DNA of 64,000 nt from Yponomeuta sedellus (GCA_934045075.1 OW203745.1:16185768-16249767), one strand, 5' to 3'. Positions 1 through 11,684 are shown, counted from the first letter of the stretch. The notes: generated by a model from the letters alone, not told the origin. Program-made: numbers and translations.

Positions 1-62
1 CTAGGATTTGCCACTCGCCACAATCCTGACAAATATCTCCACTTATTCTTTCACTACGATGG
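1..62 (-). repeat. fragment of dispersed LINE 3' tail
   Basis: Read on the minus strand this resembles the short 3' tail seen much better at 59130-59445 (words such as CCACAATCCTGAC correspond to the tail's catalytic-domain-distal coding end). It is divergent and cut by the window start, so the assignment is tentative. Confidence 0.35.
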
Positions 63-2269
63 CTTGCAATCGACACGCTAAGAAGAAGAAGAGAGCGATT
101 TGCTGAATTATTATTATACTTTATTGCACACGAAACATGTAACAGGATATTACATAAGAAATAACATGTACAAAGACGATCTCTGAAAGAGATTTCTTAT
201 AGCACACCTTAGAGAGTCGTACAAGCAGTAAAAAACGCGTCTATATAAGTGTACGAAATAGACTACATAAATCTTAAATAACCTAGCTATGGGAGAAATA
301 AATAAAGTAAATATCTCAAAAAATAAAAAATAACTATACATAGATATAAAATTATAGTTACGAGTATGACAGAGATAGATAATGCAACTCTACTCATACC
401 AACAGTGGGACTAGCGCATATTTTCTGCGGCAGCGCGTTCCACAGCCAGACCGACACGAAATTATAAACCAGTCACGGATGCCACAAAAAATAATATATT
501 ATTACAGAGCCTGGATCCCGGAGGTGAAGCAGACCTAGTCTCTGCTATTCTCCCCTTGCCATAATCCTGACCAACATCATTCAATTCATCAACATTCATT
601 CGACGCATCATCGCACACGTTATGTCCTTTGTCAATACTCGTACACGATTTTAAACAAGGATTAGCTGTATTATAATAACCAGTCACAGATGACAGAAAA
701 ATGAATAATATTAGACTACAGCAAAGGGTGCAATGGCTCCCTGCTAAGTAGTAACGACCTCCATTAGTTCCATACCAGTTTACAGTTGCCGTTAGACGAC
801 TACAATAAATCCTGTAAGCTTGATCCGATCTTTTGCGTCGCAGAAAAACTTCTGTGATTTCCAAGCAGTTTTAATTCCAAGATAAGTTTTGAAATCTTGT
901 TGGTTATTTGTGTCTAGGCACTTGGTGAATGTACCAAGTGTAGTGTAACCTAAAAAGTGAGGAATTTGGCTACCAGTCGTTCAGAAAATGTCAGTATTTG
1001 TATTGGCGGCAGTTTGTCCACGTTTAATGTGCCTAGTCCGGGCAAAGGACTGTGTGTTGGATTAAGATTGTGTTGGTAGAAGTTAACAGTAAAGGAATGG
1101 CATTCGGCTATCGGTTGAAAGATGTCGAAACGCAAAGTTATAGGCCTCAAACCAGAGATTATGCTAACCAACTGACCGGTTTAGGCTCTCGGCTAGCATC
1201 GCATTTTGTAATGGTTTCACAATAAAAATTATAACCTCTTCTTCTGACAACCTGTTCTGAAGTGGACTCCAGCTTGGGAGAAACATTCTAGCGGCCACTA
1301 ATATTAAGACAGGCGTTTTCCATCACAACTGAACGGACTATTGTGTTACGATGGGCGCCTGTCAGATTTTACGCGATGAGTTATGACTATAAGCACAATT
1401 GAAGGTTGCAATAGTTGTTAACTTGCCATAGTGTACTGTTAGGGCCTGTCGGATTTAGCTTTTTCTTTGGAATGGAAAAAATAGAGTATTTAATGGTTAG
1501 ATATTTAAACGGTCGCCTAAATTCCCGACATTTCGCCAGGGTAGCAGATGCCGTGGTCATGGGTAGACTGACGTGGCGACTACAGTTACGTTTTACCTAA
1601 TTACCTACTTTTTATCTAATACATAATCAGATCCGTTTAATATTAACGATTTAATGGTATTTATCAGATTTCGTTTTTCAATTCCAGCTGATTCATGAGG
1701 ACAATATAAGTATTTAGCCCAAAAGAAACAAGTACGCCGTACGCTAAGATTACAAAATGCTCAATTCCAGAGATACTAGGCCATTGTTCAGTGATACTAC
1801 GTCTATTGTATTGTAACGAAATGTTTGGTTTATTTCGGTTCGCAGAGATGTTATGACTGTAATCTAATTTGATAAAGAATCGGTGTTACACAGTGAGATT
1901 TTTTCGTTGGGAAACAACCGGAATTGGCCGTTTGCATCTGCGGGATTGTGCACTAAGCTGAACAATTTATGCAGTGCCGATGTTTACAATTCTCAACTCA
2001 TTCTAATACTAACCACATTATTTCTGGCTAAAGTTTTTCCTTCTATTTTACTGTTACACCATGAGTTCTGAAGCTGTTTTACATAGTTTATATAAACGGT
2101 AACCGTTTTTCTGTTAGCTGCGGCATTTAGTCTGAGCACCCTTTTCCCATTCACATAATAATATGCGAATTGTTGCAACAATCATGTGAACATTCGTTCT
2201 CTCACGTCAAGTGCTGTTATACTATATCTAAACAAGAACTAACCAGGCTAACCGCAGCCGGCGGTCGTG
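63..2269. other. anonymous AT-rich DNA, no gene recognised
   Basis: Only short open frames (up to 91 codons) with no recognisable domain, biased composition typical of chance frames in AT-rich DNA. A second divergent LINE-tail piece lies at about 543-625 on the minus strand (CTTGCCATAATCCTGAC then CATCAACATTCATTCG). Nothing else can be supported here. Confidence 0.6.
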
Positions 2270-2373
2270 CAGACAGCCTGTAATGAATATCGATGAAGCT
2301 AATGACCTCTTCGGCAGGACTGTAGCCAGTGGCAAGTCTTACCCTACCTGCCTACCCTTTGGAATACAAGCAT
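2270..2373 (+). repeat. degraded LINE 3' tail, plus orientation
   Basis: Matches the 59130-59445 tail in order: AATATCGATGAAGC (Asn-Val-Asp-Glu-Ala codons), then AGTGGCAAG, then GGAATACAAGCATGAG. Several substitutions break the reading frame. It is one of about eight copies of this tail in the window. Confidence 0.55.
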
Positions 2374-5229
2374 GAGTGTACAATTTATATTTTAAGTGTA
2401 GATGAAGCGGAAAATCGTGGCTAAAATAAAAATGTCGTCGAAACGGCATGCTCCTCAACAGTCAATATTCATGGCTTTCAATTCCTTTATACAAGTGTAA
2501 AATTTCAGTTCAATGAAATAATTGAAATAGCAATACAACATATCTGTATGAATTTAGGACCTGCGCGTAAGTAGCCAAAAGGCTTCCATTTTTGGGAGAG
2601 GTTCTAGGGCGACTTTACTCCGTTTGGTTTATAAAAAGGCATTCGAATTCGATCATATCATTATGACCGAGATCTATCTTAAAATACTCTGTGTCATGCA
2701 CCACACGCAAAATAGTAATTGAAGTTCTACTCAAGCTTCTCAGCTGGTCAATTACTTCATCGTAAATCGTCTTGGGTGTGGCCGGAGATGCGCCAGATAA
2801 CGCTGTCGTACGCCGAAACAACATGTGAACGCGAATTTACATAAAAACACGCGTTATGTAAAAAGGGAAAGTTTTTTTCTTACATGAAACGGTAAGAGAA
2901 AAGTTACGCGAGTGCGGATCGAGAAGATGCAGAAGATACTACGCAATGTAATACGGCTTTGACGACAACCGAAAGTCGAAATGTGGGTAAAATGTGGTTT
3001 ATAAAATCTGATTTAACCTTATTCTGTCCTCTCTGAAAAAAACAGGCGTGAGTGAGTGATATTTATAAAATATGTATGTTAAAATATGGGTCCTCTGATC
3101 GTGTTTTGAATTACTAAACAAAAATGCGTTTTTTAATCGACCCGGACTTGACCCTCGTAGTGTAGCATCGCAGGAAGGCCTAACCTTCCTGCGATGCAGA
3201 AAGAGACCCATTCCCCAACAGTGGGGACATACAAGGGTTTATGTCCCGTGAAGGGTCGACGTTTTTAATTACGCGAAAAGTTTTTCTATATTGCTTTCCA
3301 CTAGGTACGAAAATATTTAGCGTGCGTTCAAGCCCTGAGGTATGTAAACAGCAGAGGCACTCACGTTTCCTCACGATGTTTTCCTTAACAATTAGCGAGT
3401 GCCATTACATCTTCACAAATGTACGAACCAACGGAAAAAGAACTGGATTGTTTAGTGTCATTTTTTAGACTGATTTTACGATTGACAAAATACATTCTGT
3501 AAATAATAAAGAGAAAGATTTGTGCTTTTCATTTATTTTCAGGCAATTATAAAAAGTGTGCACACTGGTACAGGCACCACATACAGATATACCCAAATGG
3601 AAATGAATCCTCTGTCTGTACTCTGTAGTTACACTTTTCATGCATAGCGGGTATTTTGTATGGTCGGTTTACTTAAATTATTTACTCAATTTAGAGCCGC
3701 TCTCGGAATATTTCATTTTTTTAAAACTGTTATGCAGTGTTTTATCATTTTTAACTGGCTGTTGGCTGCGATTTCGTGACAATTTCTACCCACCATTCCG
3801 AACCCATAAGTGGGACGTGGATAGCCCAGCTCCATTTGAGTTGAGTGGTCGCCACTATACCAATAGCCATACCATACTAATACCTTAAATAAATAAAATT
3901 AAATACGCTTAAAACGCTCGTTAGAGGTCGTTTAAATCTCGTCTTAAAAAATCTCGTTTAAATCAGGTCGTCTGTTGTTAAGGGAAAGACATAACCACAG
4001 ATTAAAATAACTATCTCCGAGGAGTGTTTTTTTAGAGTAATCATGTTTTATAAGAATGTAAGACTATAATATTATCTAACTAAAAATTACCCAGACAACT
4101 TAGATGATTATACTGCTAAAAACTGGCGAGTATTTTTGCTAAGACTTTATCATCCGGTTTCTCGTGCACTAACCATCTATTTGATTGATATTGTTAGTTG
4201 ACAGCTGTCCGAGGGGGTTAGTCTTAGATTGTTTTTTTCTTATCCTCAACATAAAGTTACAATACTAATATTTTATTTTGGGCAACGTCCAATATTCTTT
4301 TACATTACATACGACAATAATAATTATAGTAATTAAAAATTACAAATTAAATTACCTTATTCTAGTCAGTACAAATATTTATGCTGTTCATTTTCATTTT
4401 ATTAAATTAATCATTAGGTTCCTTTTCCGATGTTTACTCTTTATTTCTACATTCTATCAGTTGTGTCCTAAAAATTTCCATAAAATCATAGATACCTTAC
4501 AAACTGCTAACCACAGACTAGGGCGGCCGCCGCCGTGCGCGCTAGTGTGTAGCAGACTTTATTTATTCTCTACCTTTTCTAAACAGCTTTTATATTTACG
4601 TTTACTTTGACTGGTCTAATCGGCGTTTGATCAATATGTACCTTACTAAATAGTGGAGTGCTGATGACCTTCCACCTAACAATACTTGCCTTCACTTTTA
4701 AACAAAAACGTTTGGAAAAAAACTTACGAATTCTCTGCCATTTTATTACATACCTAGATCTAATGAGTTTTATAGTACAGTCGACAGCATATCAACCTTA
4801 TCACGCTTGCACTCTCCTCAGTTACGTTTCGGGCGAATTTTTAACTAAAATATAAATAAAGGTTCACTTGCTCGACTCGACTGTACCTACCTAACTGACA
4901 CAAACTAGAATTAATTTATAAATAGTTACTATCTTACGTGGACTTACCTGAATGTGTGGAACCGCAGGCGAGTATAGTCCAGTACCTAATAATGAGCACT
5001 ACAAACCAATTAATGAGTATGAATTGAATACAAAATACCTGTGCCAGTTACAAAATCTATGGGAAACAGGTTTATTTACCGCGCATGAAATTCCTTACTG
5101 TAACACAACTAGCTACCAAACCATTCACTCACAACAATAATAGTTCTATTTTCTCCACACTTCAAGTCTAATAACGTAAAAATCCAAAGCTTTCACGAAA
5201 TATCAATTTTTTACTAAAGTTTATCGGAA
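2374..5229. other. anonymous DNA, no gene recognised
   Basis: No open frame with a recognisable domain; the longest, 110 codons at 4278-4610, is a hydrophobic AT-driven frame without family features. A dispersed tail at about 3175-3240 (CCTAACCTTCCTGCGATGC, then CCCCAACAGTGGGGACAT) is the same repeat as at 61255-61395. Confidence 0.55.
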
Positions 5230-5345
5230 GAATCACAAGATGGCGCTACGCGTCTCAGATGACGCTCTCGCCGCGGCGGCAAAAGAACGACTGGCATTTT
5301 CTTGCGCCAATGAGATTCGTACATTCTCTCCAAGAACGAGCTAAT
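5230..5345. other. short CpG-rich patch
   Basis: A locally GC- and CpG-rich stretch (AAGATGGCGCTACGCG, CTCGCCGCGGCGGC) in otherwise AT-rich DNA. Such patches can be first exons or promoters, and AAGATGGCG resembles a YY1/Pho-type site, but no splice-consistent coding exon could be joined to it. Function not established. Confidence 0.25.
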
Positions 5346-5874
5346 AACCCACCAAATTAAAAAGTGTTCGCTAAGCACACTGTCCTAGAAGTTATTGTCA
5401 CAATTTCTTACGGCCGGCTTAACAATTTCCTAGAAAATAGAGAAGGTATTTATTACTTTGTAATTATCACCGTAAGGTTGCTTTTTGACCATCAGGGATC
5501 GATTACGTTACGTATGAGAAACTTAACTGGGTGTTGCCAGGTGGAATACTAATTCTATATTCTTGGAGCTTGAGTTTAATATGAAGTGCTCTGAAGTACA
5601 ATCCGATTCGGTCGATGGAATGATTGAATTTTAAATCAAACCCTATTCTTTATACAGTACAGTGTATATTGCATCGCAGATGTGAATAATCACTTGAACC
5701 TTAAAAGAAATGCCTACGGCCTCACAAAATATGCACTTGAAGTAACTTACATTGCGGTGTGGAATGCCAATTATTTTATACGTGATGTAATTTTACTCAT
5801 ATCTGTATTGATGTTTAGTTTGTATTACAGCAATGAGACTTTGCACTCTCAGATTTACTTAAGCAATACCTACT
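5346..5874. other. anonymous DNA, no gene recognised
   Basis: Short frames only (62 and 71 codons), none with a recognisable family. No RNA gene or repeat boundary was seen. Confidence 0.5.
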
Positions 5875-5985
5875 GTGTGAACGTTGATGAAGCGTAAAAG
5901 ATTCGTCAGGATCGTGGGGAGTGGCAGGAGTGGCAAACCGTAGTTTCTACCCCTGCGGGTAAAAGGCATGAGTTTATGTACCTAT
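5875..5985 (+). repeat. LINE 3' tail, plus orientation
   Basis: Contains GAACGTTGATGAAGCG, CAGGATCGTGGGGAGTGGC and AGGCATGAG in the order of the 59130-59445 tail. Only the last few codons of the LINE frame and the short untranslated end are present, as expected for strongly 5'-truncated retroelement copies. Confidence 0.6.
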
Positions 5986-6672
5986 GTATTTGTGGACTCG
6001 GCTTTGTAGTTAGTTTTTAGAGGTGAATGTTTTTATATTTATAAAACAATAGCGGTTGTTGCAGAATGGACTGCATAAATAAAGAAACTAATGGAAAATG
6101 GATGAGAAAAGAAGTACAAGAATAAATGGAAATAACAAGAATATTACAGAATAAATGGTTTCCTATTGAGATAGAAAAGTCGATAAAATGAAAAATATGC
6201 AAATTGATGAAACAAATTCAAGGAATCTTCAACATCGGTATTAAAAAATCCTCATAAATAGATTCCTTAAAGCACTCGCTAAGGGCCGATTCAGATAGTC
6301 TAAGGTGGAGATTTTACAAAAGAAAAGATGTAGCCACAGAATAAATAAACTGCTTTTAAGGAGTGCTATAGAGGAGTCGTGTTTTTATAATTAAGGCCGT
6401 AAATGATCTGGCAGTAGATGTCCTGCCTGACTATTCATAGAAATCGATCATTCAATGACAATTACAAAAATAACAAAAGAAAATCCAATTCGGTCGAGTC
6501 ATTCTCGAGTGATGCTCCGACAAATACGAGTACCTATGTGGTAGACTTTATGTTTATATAGGTTATTAAATACCTCCAGCCCCTAACAAAAGTTTCTTGT
6601 TACCATGGACACCAACAAAGTGAAAATTTCATTTAATAATGGCTAAAATAGCAGATCGAGATCGATCGCAGC
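5986..6672. other. anonymous AT-rich DNA
   Basis: Nothing recognisable; one 61-codon minus frame with no family features. Confidence 0.5.
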
Positions 6673-6739
6673 CGTTAATAATGGCTAGAAATAATGCCTG
6701 GGCTGTTGACCAAGGCATTATTTCTAGCCATTATTAACG
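6673..6739. repeat. perfect short palindrome (27-bp arms)
   Basis: Arms 6673-6699 and 6713-6739 are exact reverse complements (CGTTAATAATGGCTAGAA at the outer end) around a 13-bp spacer. Could be the remnant of a miniature foldback transposon; no target duplication was identified. Confidence 0.85.
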
Positions 6740-6804
6740 ACTTTCACTCACATAATATAAATCGTTCATAGTAACAAACAAAAAACGAACAGAATCTGCT
6801 GAAT

Positions 6805-6886
6805 CTACCAGTTACTGGATTGAGAACTTTACTTAGGGCCGGTTATATTTACTTAGCGAGATTCTCAAATCAAAAACTGGCCCTAA
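6805..6886. mobile_element. MITE copy, family with CCAGTTTCTGAATT ends
   Basis: Inverted ends CCAGTTACTGGATTGAGAA and its complement TTCTCAAATCAAAAACTGG flank a short core with TTTACTTAG. Same family as 14558-14670, 48248-48386 and 58859-58994. This copy is shorter and its left end lacks the AGGGCC cap. Confidence 0.55.
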
Positions 6887-7782
6887 GTACTTAAATACTT
6901 TAGTATCGATCTTTTTCTTCAGATTTCGCAAAAAAGAACGAGTCGGGTATAATATACTTATTGTTACTTTAAAATTGTTGATTGGTAAATTAATGGTAGG
7001 TATTACATGTATAATCAAAAAACGGATGAGAGGGGGCCCATATTAGAGCAAGCTATAAGATCGGTTCAAGACAAAACAGTTGATGGTTGCATTTATCGAG
7101 GATAAGTGCTTATCCTACTTGGGAATCCATTCGCGATTTTTTTTTGTCTAAAGAAAAGGCTCAGGAATCGTCTAAACAAGCAGACCACTTTTAATGCTTC
7201 TCTTACTTCACCGCTTCCGTCAACAAACGTGACTGGACTTCTTGCGAAAATAAATAGAAAATTGCTTAGTTTATACACTGGTAGTAAATAATTTCCAGTC
7301 CCGGTAACATTGCACGTAACAACAATACTCTTATAAAAAATAATACTTCCCGAAGAAAATAAATGTCATTCGAGTTTGGTAACAGGTTGTTTTTTTGCTA
7401 TTTCTAGCAACACAGTTTTTCCCTTTTGTTCGTTCCTTCCTTCCTGTGTCACCTGTGTGCATCTTAGCCAGTATTTTTAACTTTTCATGAAAAAGTTAAC
7501 TTATACTTGAGTAAATTATTCCTACCTAGTGAATGTTTGTAAAATATATTGTGCGTGTGATTCTTTTAAATGATAAGGACCCGATGAGAAAATTGTGAAT
7601 AAAAATGTGAAAACAAGAACCGAGAAGAAAATTCGATTCGGGATGAATACGTTCGTGAGTACTTAGTATAGTAATGCCTAGTGCTTGAACCATTTCTACA
7701 CACGAAAAACCTAGAATAGAATGAAAATTGGAAGTAACCACTAATAAATTATCAAGAGCGAGACATTTTCGGGTGTGACTTT
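6887..7782. other. anonymous DNA, no gene recognised
   Basis: Open frames of 61-71 codons on both strands overlap each other and show no family features. No repeat boundary is evident until the tandem array at 7783. Confidence 0.5.
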
Positions 7783-8273
7783 GGTCCCCATCTAGTGAGG
7801 AGTAGAGGTACTACTGGCCTCAAAGATATTTTGCACGCCATGTAACGTCTAGAGATTCGATTTCGCTAGCATGTCATTAGCTTACTAAAATATCACATAG
7901 ATGACGTTAGCAGTATTTCACAAGTATCTTTGGTTCGTGTGTAGCACTTGGTCCCCATCTAGTGAGGAGTAGAGGTACTACTGGCCGCAAAGATGTGCAC
8001 GCCATCCAACGTCTAGAGATTCAATTTCGCTAGGATGTCATTAGCTTCCTAAAAAATATCACATAGATGGCGTTAGCAGTATTTCACAAGTATTTTTGGT
8101 TCGTATGTAGCACTTGGTCCCCATCTAGTGAGGAGTAGAGGTACTACTGGCCTCAAAGATTTGCACGCCATCTAACGTCTAGAGATTCAATTTCGCTAGG
8201 ATGTCATTAGCTTACTAAAATATCACATAGATGGCGTTAGCAGTATTTCACAAGTATTTTTGGTTCGTGTGTA
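7783..8273. repeat. tandem repeat, three units of 166-167 bp
   Basis: Units begin with GGTCCCCATCTAGTGAGG at 7783, 7950 and 8116. Each holds AGAGGTACTACTGGCC, ACGTCTAGAGATTC and GATGGCGTTAGCAG-type words. Units two and three are more alike than unit one. No long frame runs through; it reads as a minisatellite or a tandemly amplified repeat. Confidence 0.9.
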
Positions 8274-8287
8274 ATAATAATAATAAT

Positions 8288-8335
8288 ATTGGCCTTTTGC
8301 ATCTACTTAATGAGATGATTTATACAGCGTGTGTA
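8288..8335 (+). repeat. fragment of dispersed repeat also at 12100 and 53885
   Basis: GGCCTTTTGCATCTACTT and TTTATACAGCGT match the start of the copies at 12100-12330 and 53885-54045; only the first ~50 bases are present. Confidence 0.45.
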
Positions 8336-8587
8336 GTAGGTACCTAATTCAATATTGTGGAGAATTATTTTGCCTATTTATAACTCCTAATTATGAAATT
8401 TTTCAACGGCTCTAAAAGTTTATGACTATTTACCTATTTACATCAGCCGAAGTACGACGATAAAATATGATTTAATTTCTTTGTTCTAGTAAGTCGCTTT
8501 TAGCGACTTTGTTGTGCAAGAATGCCTAAATACTCCATAAAACGTCTGTTTTGATTATAAGCCACTATTTTGAGATATATATCATCA

Positions 8588-8702
8588 GTCAGGATGGCCG
8601 AGCGGTCTAAGGCGCCAGACTCAAGGTATTCCTTGCCCAACATGTGGGTATGAGTTGTTCTGGTCCTCTCTGAGGGCGTGGGTTCGAATCCCACTTCTGA
8701 CA
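8588..8702 (+). tRNA. tRNA-Leu (CAA), intron-containing
   Basis: Decodes UUG codons in cytoplasmic translation. Acceptor stem GTCAGGA pairs with TTCTGAC, discriminator A at 8702; A box TGGCCGAGCGGTCTAAGG and B box GGTTCGAATCC are intact. Anticodon CAA is at 8622-8624, followed by G37 and a 32-nt intron at 8626-8657, the canonical tRNA intron position. The intron contains TTG next to the 3' splice point, able to pair with the anticodon. A long variable arm marks it as class II. A pol III terminator of five Ts follows at 8706. The tRNA 3' end is complementary to the primer-binding site of the LTR element at 16700-19884. Eukaryotic Leu-CAA genes commonly carry an intron here. Confidence 0.96.
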
Positions 8703-9021
8703 AATATTTTTGCCGTTATAGCGTTTGTGTTTACTGTTTTATTTAATTGGTACGGTTTCACAGCCTCATTGGATGTTAGTACCACTCTTCAATTCTAAAT
8801 CTGCCCTTTGTGATTATAATGCAAGTTTTGACATGAATAAATAACTATGAGCCCTGCACTAGGGAATCCTGTATCGCAGGTACTCTGAGGGAGTCAACAA
8901 TATATAACTGTAAAGTAAAACTATGTATAATAAATAAGTTAGTAACAGCAAATACTAAAAAATACAATACGTAACATGGCGACAAATACAAAATATAACA
9001 ATTTTTGAAAATAAATATTTA
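8703..9021. other. tRNA-Leu 3' flank and anonymous AT-rich DNA
   Basis: After the pol III T-run (8706-8711) nothing recognisable is present up to the target duplication AATAAATATTTA (9010-9021) that borders the next insertion. Confidence 0.5.
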
Positions 9022-9121
9022 TAGTATTTTCTAAGGTTAACACGAGCAGTAGACATAATTAAAACTGTTTTTATACGGATTTATGCTCGCAACGAGCATA
9101 AATCCGTATAAAAACAGTTTT
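9022..9121. mobile_element. 100-bp snap-back Penelope-like insertion
   Basis: Bounded by a 12-bp direct duplication, AATAAATATTTA, at 9010-9021 and 9122-9133. It starts with TAGTATTTTCTAAGG, the same leader as the 830-bp Penelope-type element at 52491-53320, and then consists solely of a 32-bp inverted repeat (9058-9089 and 9093-9124, CTGTTTTTATACGGAT in the left arm). All coding sequence is missing. The same TSD length as the larger copy argues for the same integration machinery. Confidence 0.75.
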
Positions 9122-9289
9122 AATAAATATTTAATTAGGGTTTATACACAATTATAAACATTATATCCAGACAGAAACAATAAAAACTTAATACAAAGAT
9201 GTTCACACTTTTTAAGGTTGAAATAAAGTCGCGTCAAGCCCACATTCCTGGACGAAATTTAAAATAATTATGATTTGACCGTTAACAGT

Positions 9290-9345
9290 GTTCCTGTTAT
9301 GTCCAGCAGTGGACTAGTATAGCCTGAAGAAGAAGAAGAGTTCCT
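9290..9345 (-). repeat. lepidopteran dispersed repeat fragment
   Basis: On the minus strand reads CTTCTTCAGGCTATACTAG then CCACTGCTGGACAT, the start of the repeat seen more fully at 14735-14985. A common short dispersed sequence in Lepidoptera from memory of such genomes. Confidence 0.55.
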
Positions 9346-9844
9346 GTGTAATTTAGAGTAATTTTGTTCAAATAGCCACGCAGAAACACAATGTTGGCCA
9401 TCTTTTGTGTTTGCACACTTAGGTAGGTCGCAGACAGATGCAAGGTTGTTGAAGGGTTGGAGAAATTTACTGAATCTTGTAGCAAAGGAAGCTTTCACTG
9501 ATATTAAAGGAACCAATAATATTTTTAAAGTTTGGGGAGGAAATTACTGTTTTAAAAGCTTTCAGGGTAGTTTTCAGTACATATATTTGGCGCACGGTAT
9601 GAGCTTTCCATTTTTTGTACAGTGGGATTATCTTCTTTTAACACCCAGCATAATTTTCAGCACAGATCTCTGTGCTCTTTCGACTTCTAACAAAATAGGA
9701 TCATTAATTTTATTAGCCCTCCATCATGATTAAAGTCTACTGACGGCCATTTTGTTTTACAACAAGAATCAAATCCAGTTTCAGTAAAAAGAAAATACGC
9801 TCACTGAAAAGAAAAATAAATGATCAAGAAATCAAAAAGGTACT
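9346..9844. other. anonymous DNA with overlapping open frames
   Basis: Plus frame 9407-9733 (108 codons) and minus frame 9268-9516 (82 codons) overlap. The minus frame runs into the dispersed repeat at 9290-9345, and neither shows a recognisable domain, so neither is called as a gene. An A-run at 9834-9838 serves as the minus-strand terminator of the next tRNA. Confidence 0.45.
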
Positions 9845-9916
9845 TTCCCGTACCGGGAATCGAACCCGAGCCTCCTGGGTGAAAGCCAGGTATCCTAGCC
9901 ACTAGACCATACGGGA
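9845..9916 (-). tRNA. tRNA-Glu (UUC)
   Basis: On the minus strand acceptor TCCCGTA pairs with TACGGGA, discriminator A at 9845. The anticodon arm CCTGG-CTTTCAC-CCAGG gives anticodon TTC (complement of 9881-9883). T arm contains GGGTTCGATTCCC. No intron, 72 nt, no CCA encoded. A T-run terminator on the minus strand lies about 7 nt beyond the 3' end. Decodes GAA and GAG. All stems pair, so it is probably functional. Confidence 0.95.
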
Positions 9917-10009
9917 GATGGAGGTAGAGGTGAAAGTAAGGTTTATTTTCTTACCCCCCAATGGTTTACCAATAAAATATAATAATGTTATGATTTTATA
10001 TACCTTCCT

Positions 10010-10072
10010 TAGGGAAGAGACCCGTGCCCCTCGGTGGGGACATAATGGGTTGATGATGATGACTTTACTTTG
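10010..10072 (-). repeat. dispersed tail GAGACCCGTGCCCC...TGGGGACAT family
   Basis: AAGAGACCCGTGCCCCTC, GGTGGGGACATAATGGG and a GATGATGATG end match the lepidopteran tail found in fuller form at 61255-61395 and 28130-28275. Confidence 0.5.
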
Positions 10073-10544
10073 GCTTGACCATGCTTGACGATTAGTCTGT
10101 AGTTGAGTAATTAATCTGAAAAGCCTATCGATTTCTCTTATTAACAGCCATAGATAATAATACTGTCACGAGCTCGTCTCACAAAGCTGAACTCACGGCC
10201 AATGAAGTTTAAAAAAAAAGTGGTGTTAAACCCTGGACCACGTTTCCGAAAACTACAATCACAGTTAATTACGACAACTCGATACATTGCGTCTCCGAGT
10301 CATCCCACTTTTCAATCTGTAGGTAAATAAAGTTCAATGTATACCGAATTATCATTGTAAACCTTGAATATTAATTCTATGATATAGGGTTCTGGTTAGT
10401 TCAAAGCAGACTACTTTAGTTTTCAAAAGGACTTGTTTCTATCGCTCATACTTATAATTTACCAGTTCTAACGCTATAAAACATCTCGTTCGACAAAAAA
10501 ATCAAGTTTGTGAATTCAGAATGAGCCGTTTTCGGAAGAAATTC
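10073..10544. other. anonymous DNA, nothing recognised
   Basis: No open frame over 60 codons and no repeat boundary identified. Confidence 0.5.
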
Positions 10545-10695
10545 ACAAAACGGTTCATAGATGGCGCTTACGGGCGTGGCCATAGAAGAAAGGAAATGCG
10601 GTTGTTTAATTAATCCATGCTAAACAAAATGTGACAGACGTGTCTCTGTTCTTGTATGTGCACGCCTGTAAGTGCCATCTATGAAGTGGTTTAAT
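10545..10695. mobile_element. MITE-like inverted-repeat element
   Basis: Left end AACGGTTCATAGATGGCGC and right end GTGCCATCTATGAAGTGG are imperfect reverse complements over about 34 bp, enclosing ~80 bp without coding potential. No convincing target duplication was found. Confidence 0.55.
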
Positions 10696-11325
10696 TGAAC
10701 ACGGTTCATTGCTAAACTAATTAATGTAACATATAGTTGAGGTACTATATGTTACTTCCTCCACAGTTCCTCCAGTGAATAAAAATATTTTTGTTCAATT
10801 TTTATTTCAAGAGGGGAGTTTGTTGAAAATTGTTACTGGCATGTAGTACTAATAATATGGATACATTGTGTCTGAAATAATAATAAAAAATGGCCTGTAC
10901 CTCGAAGATAGGGAGCCTATTTTTATGTCGGGTGTCGAGTATCTTTAACTCGTTAATATTTGGGGATTAAAAAAACATGAATAAACTAAAAGTTTTTAGC
11001 AGAAATGCAAACGAAATCTAGTCAAAAGTTTTAGTTTTTATGAATATTTAACCTAATCAATGTTAAATTAACGTCTGAATGAGATGTTTGTATAATCTTT
11101 TGCAGAACGTTGTATAAAAAATGTGGTACTAGAAAACCTACGTGTGCCTCTCATACGCGTAAAATAGTCGAAGGAGTATTGGAAGCACAATGAAGTTTTA
11201 TTTGTCAAAATGTAGTGGTAGAACGAAATTCCTATTAGTATGTACACGATACATACATTGTGTAATATGTGTTTGCTTTAGCTAACCCAAATAATGTAAT
11301 AGGAAAATTCGATGTCTACTCCAAC
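10696..11325. other. anonymous AT-rich DNA with a small hairpin
   Basis: A small hairpin TAACATATAGT / ACTATATGTTA sits near 10727-10755. The remainder up to the tRNA-Asn gene has no recognised content. Confidence 0.5.
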
Positions 11326-11345
11326 GCCTCCGTGGCGCAATTGGC

Positions 11346-11382
<37 letters not shown>

Positions 11383-11399
11383 GAGCCCACCCGGGGGCG
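11326..11399 (+). tRNA. tRNA-Asn (GUU)
   Basis: Acceptor GCCTCCG pairs with CGGGGGC (one G-U), discriminator G. D arm GCGC...GCGC, anticodon arm TTCGG-CTGTTAA-CCGAA with anticodon GTT at 11360-11362, T arm GGTGG-TTCGAGC-CCACC. 74 nt, no intron. A six-T pol III terminator begins at 11403. Decodes AAC and AAU. Complete cloverleaf, so likely active. Confidence 0.96.
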
Positions 11400-11684
11400 G
11401 TTCTTTTTTGCATAATTATATTTGCGAAGTATACACAGGTCCACTTATCAGACTTATTTCCAGGATTAATAATTTTCGATGACCTTGCCTGGTTACTATA
11501 GCGTGTGGAAGTGGTTGTTTTGTGTGGAAGTTATTATTATTAGGTATTTTTACCACGCCATAATGGTCACACACAAAAGAAGATACGCGGTAGATTAATG
11601 TACGCGGTAATTCATTACTCAAATAATGCGGGCATACAATTTCATTGTAGGTACGTACTAATTATTTAATGTGTCATTATGAAA
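11400..11684. other. tRNA-Asn 3' flank, nothing further recognised
   Basis: T-run terminator at the start, then anonymous DNA with a 68-codon minus frame lacking family features. Confidence 0.45.

Noticed and set aside
4278..4610. 110-codon plus-strand frame
   Set aside because: AT-driven hydrophobic composition, no domain, no splice or promoter context.
9407..9733. 108-codon plus-strand frame and overlapping 82-codon minus frame
   Set aside because: Neither has a recognised domain and the minus frame includes part of a dispersed repeat. A single exon of an unknown gene cannot be excluded.
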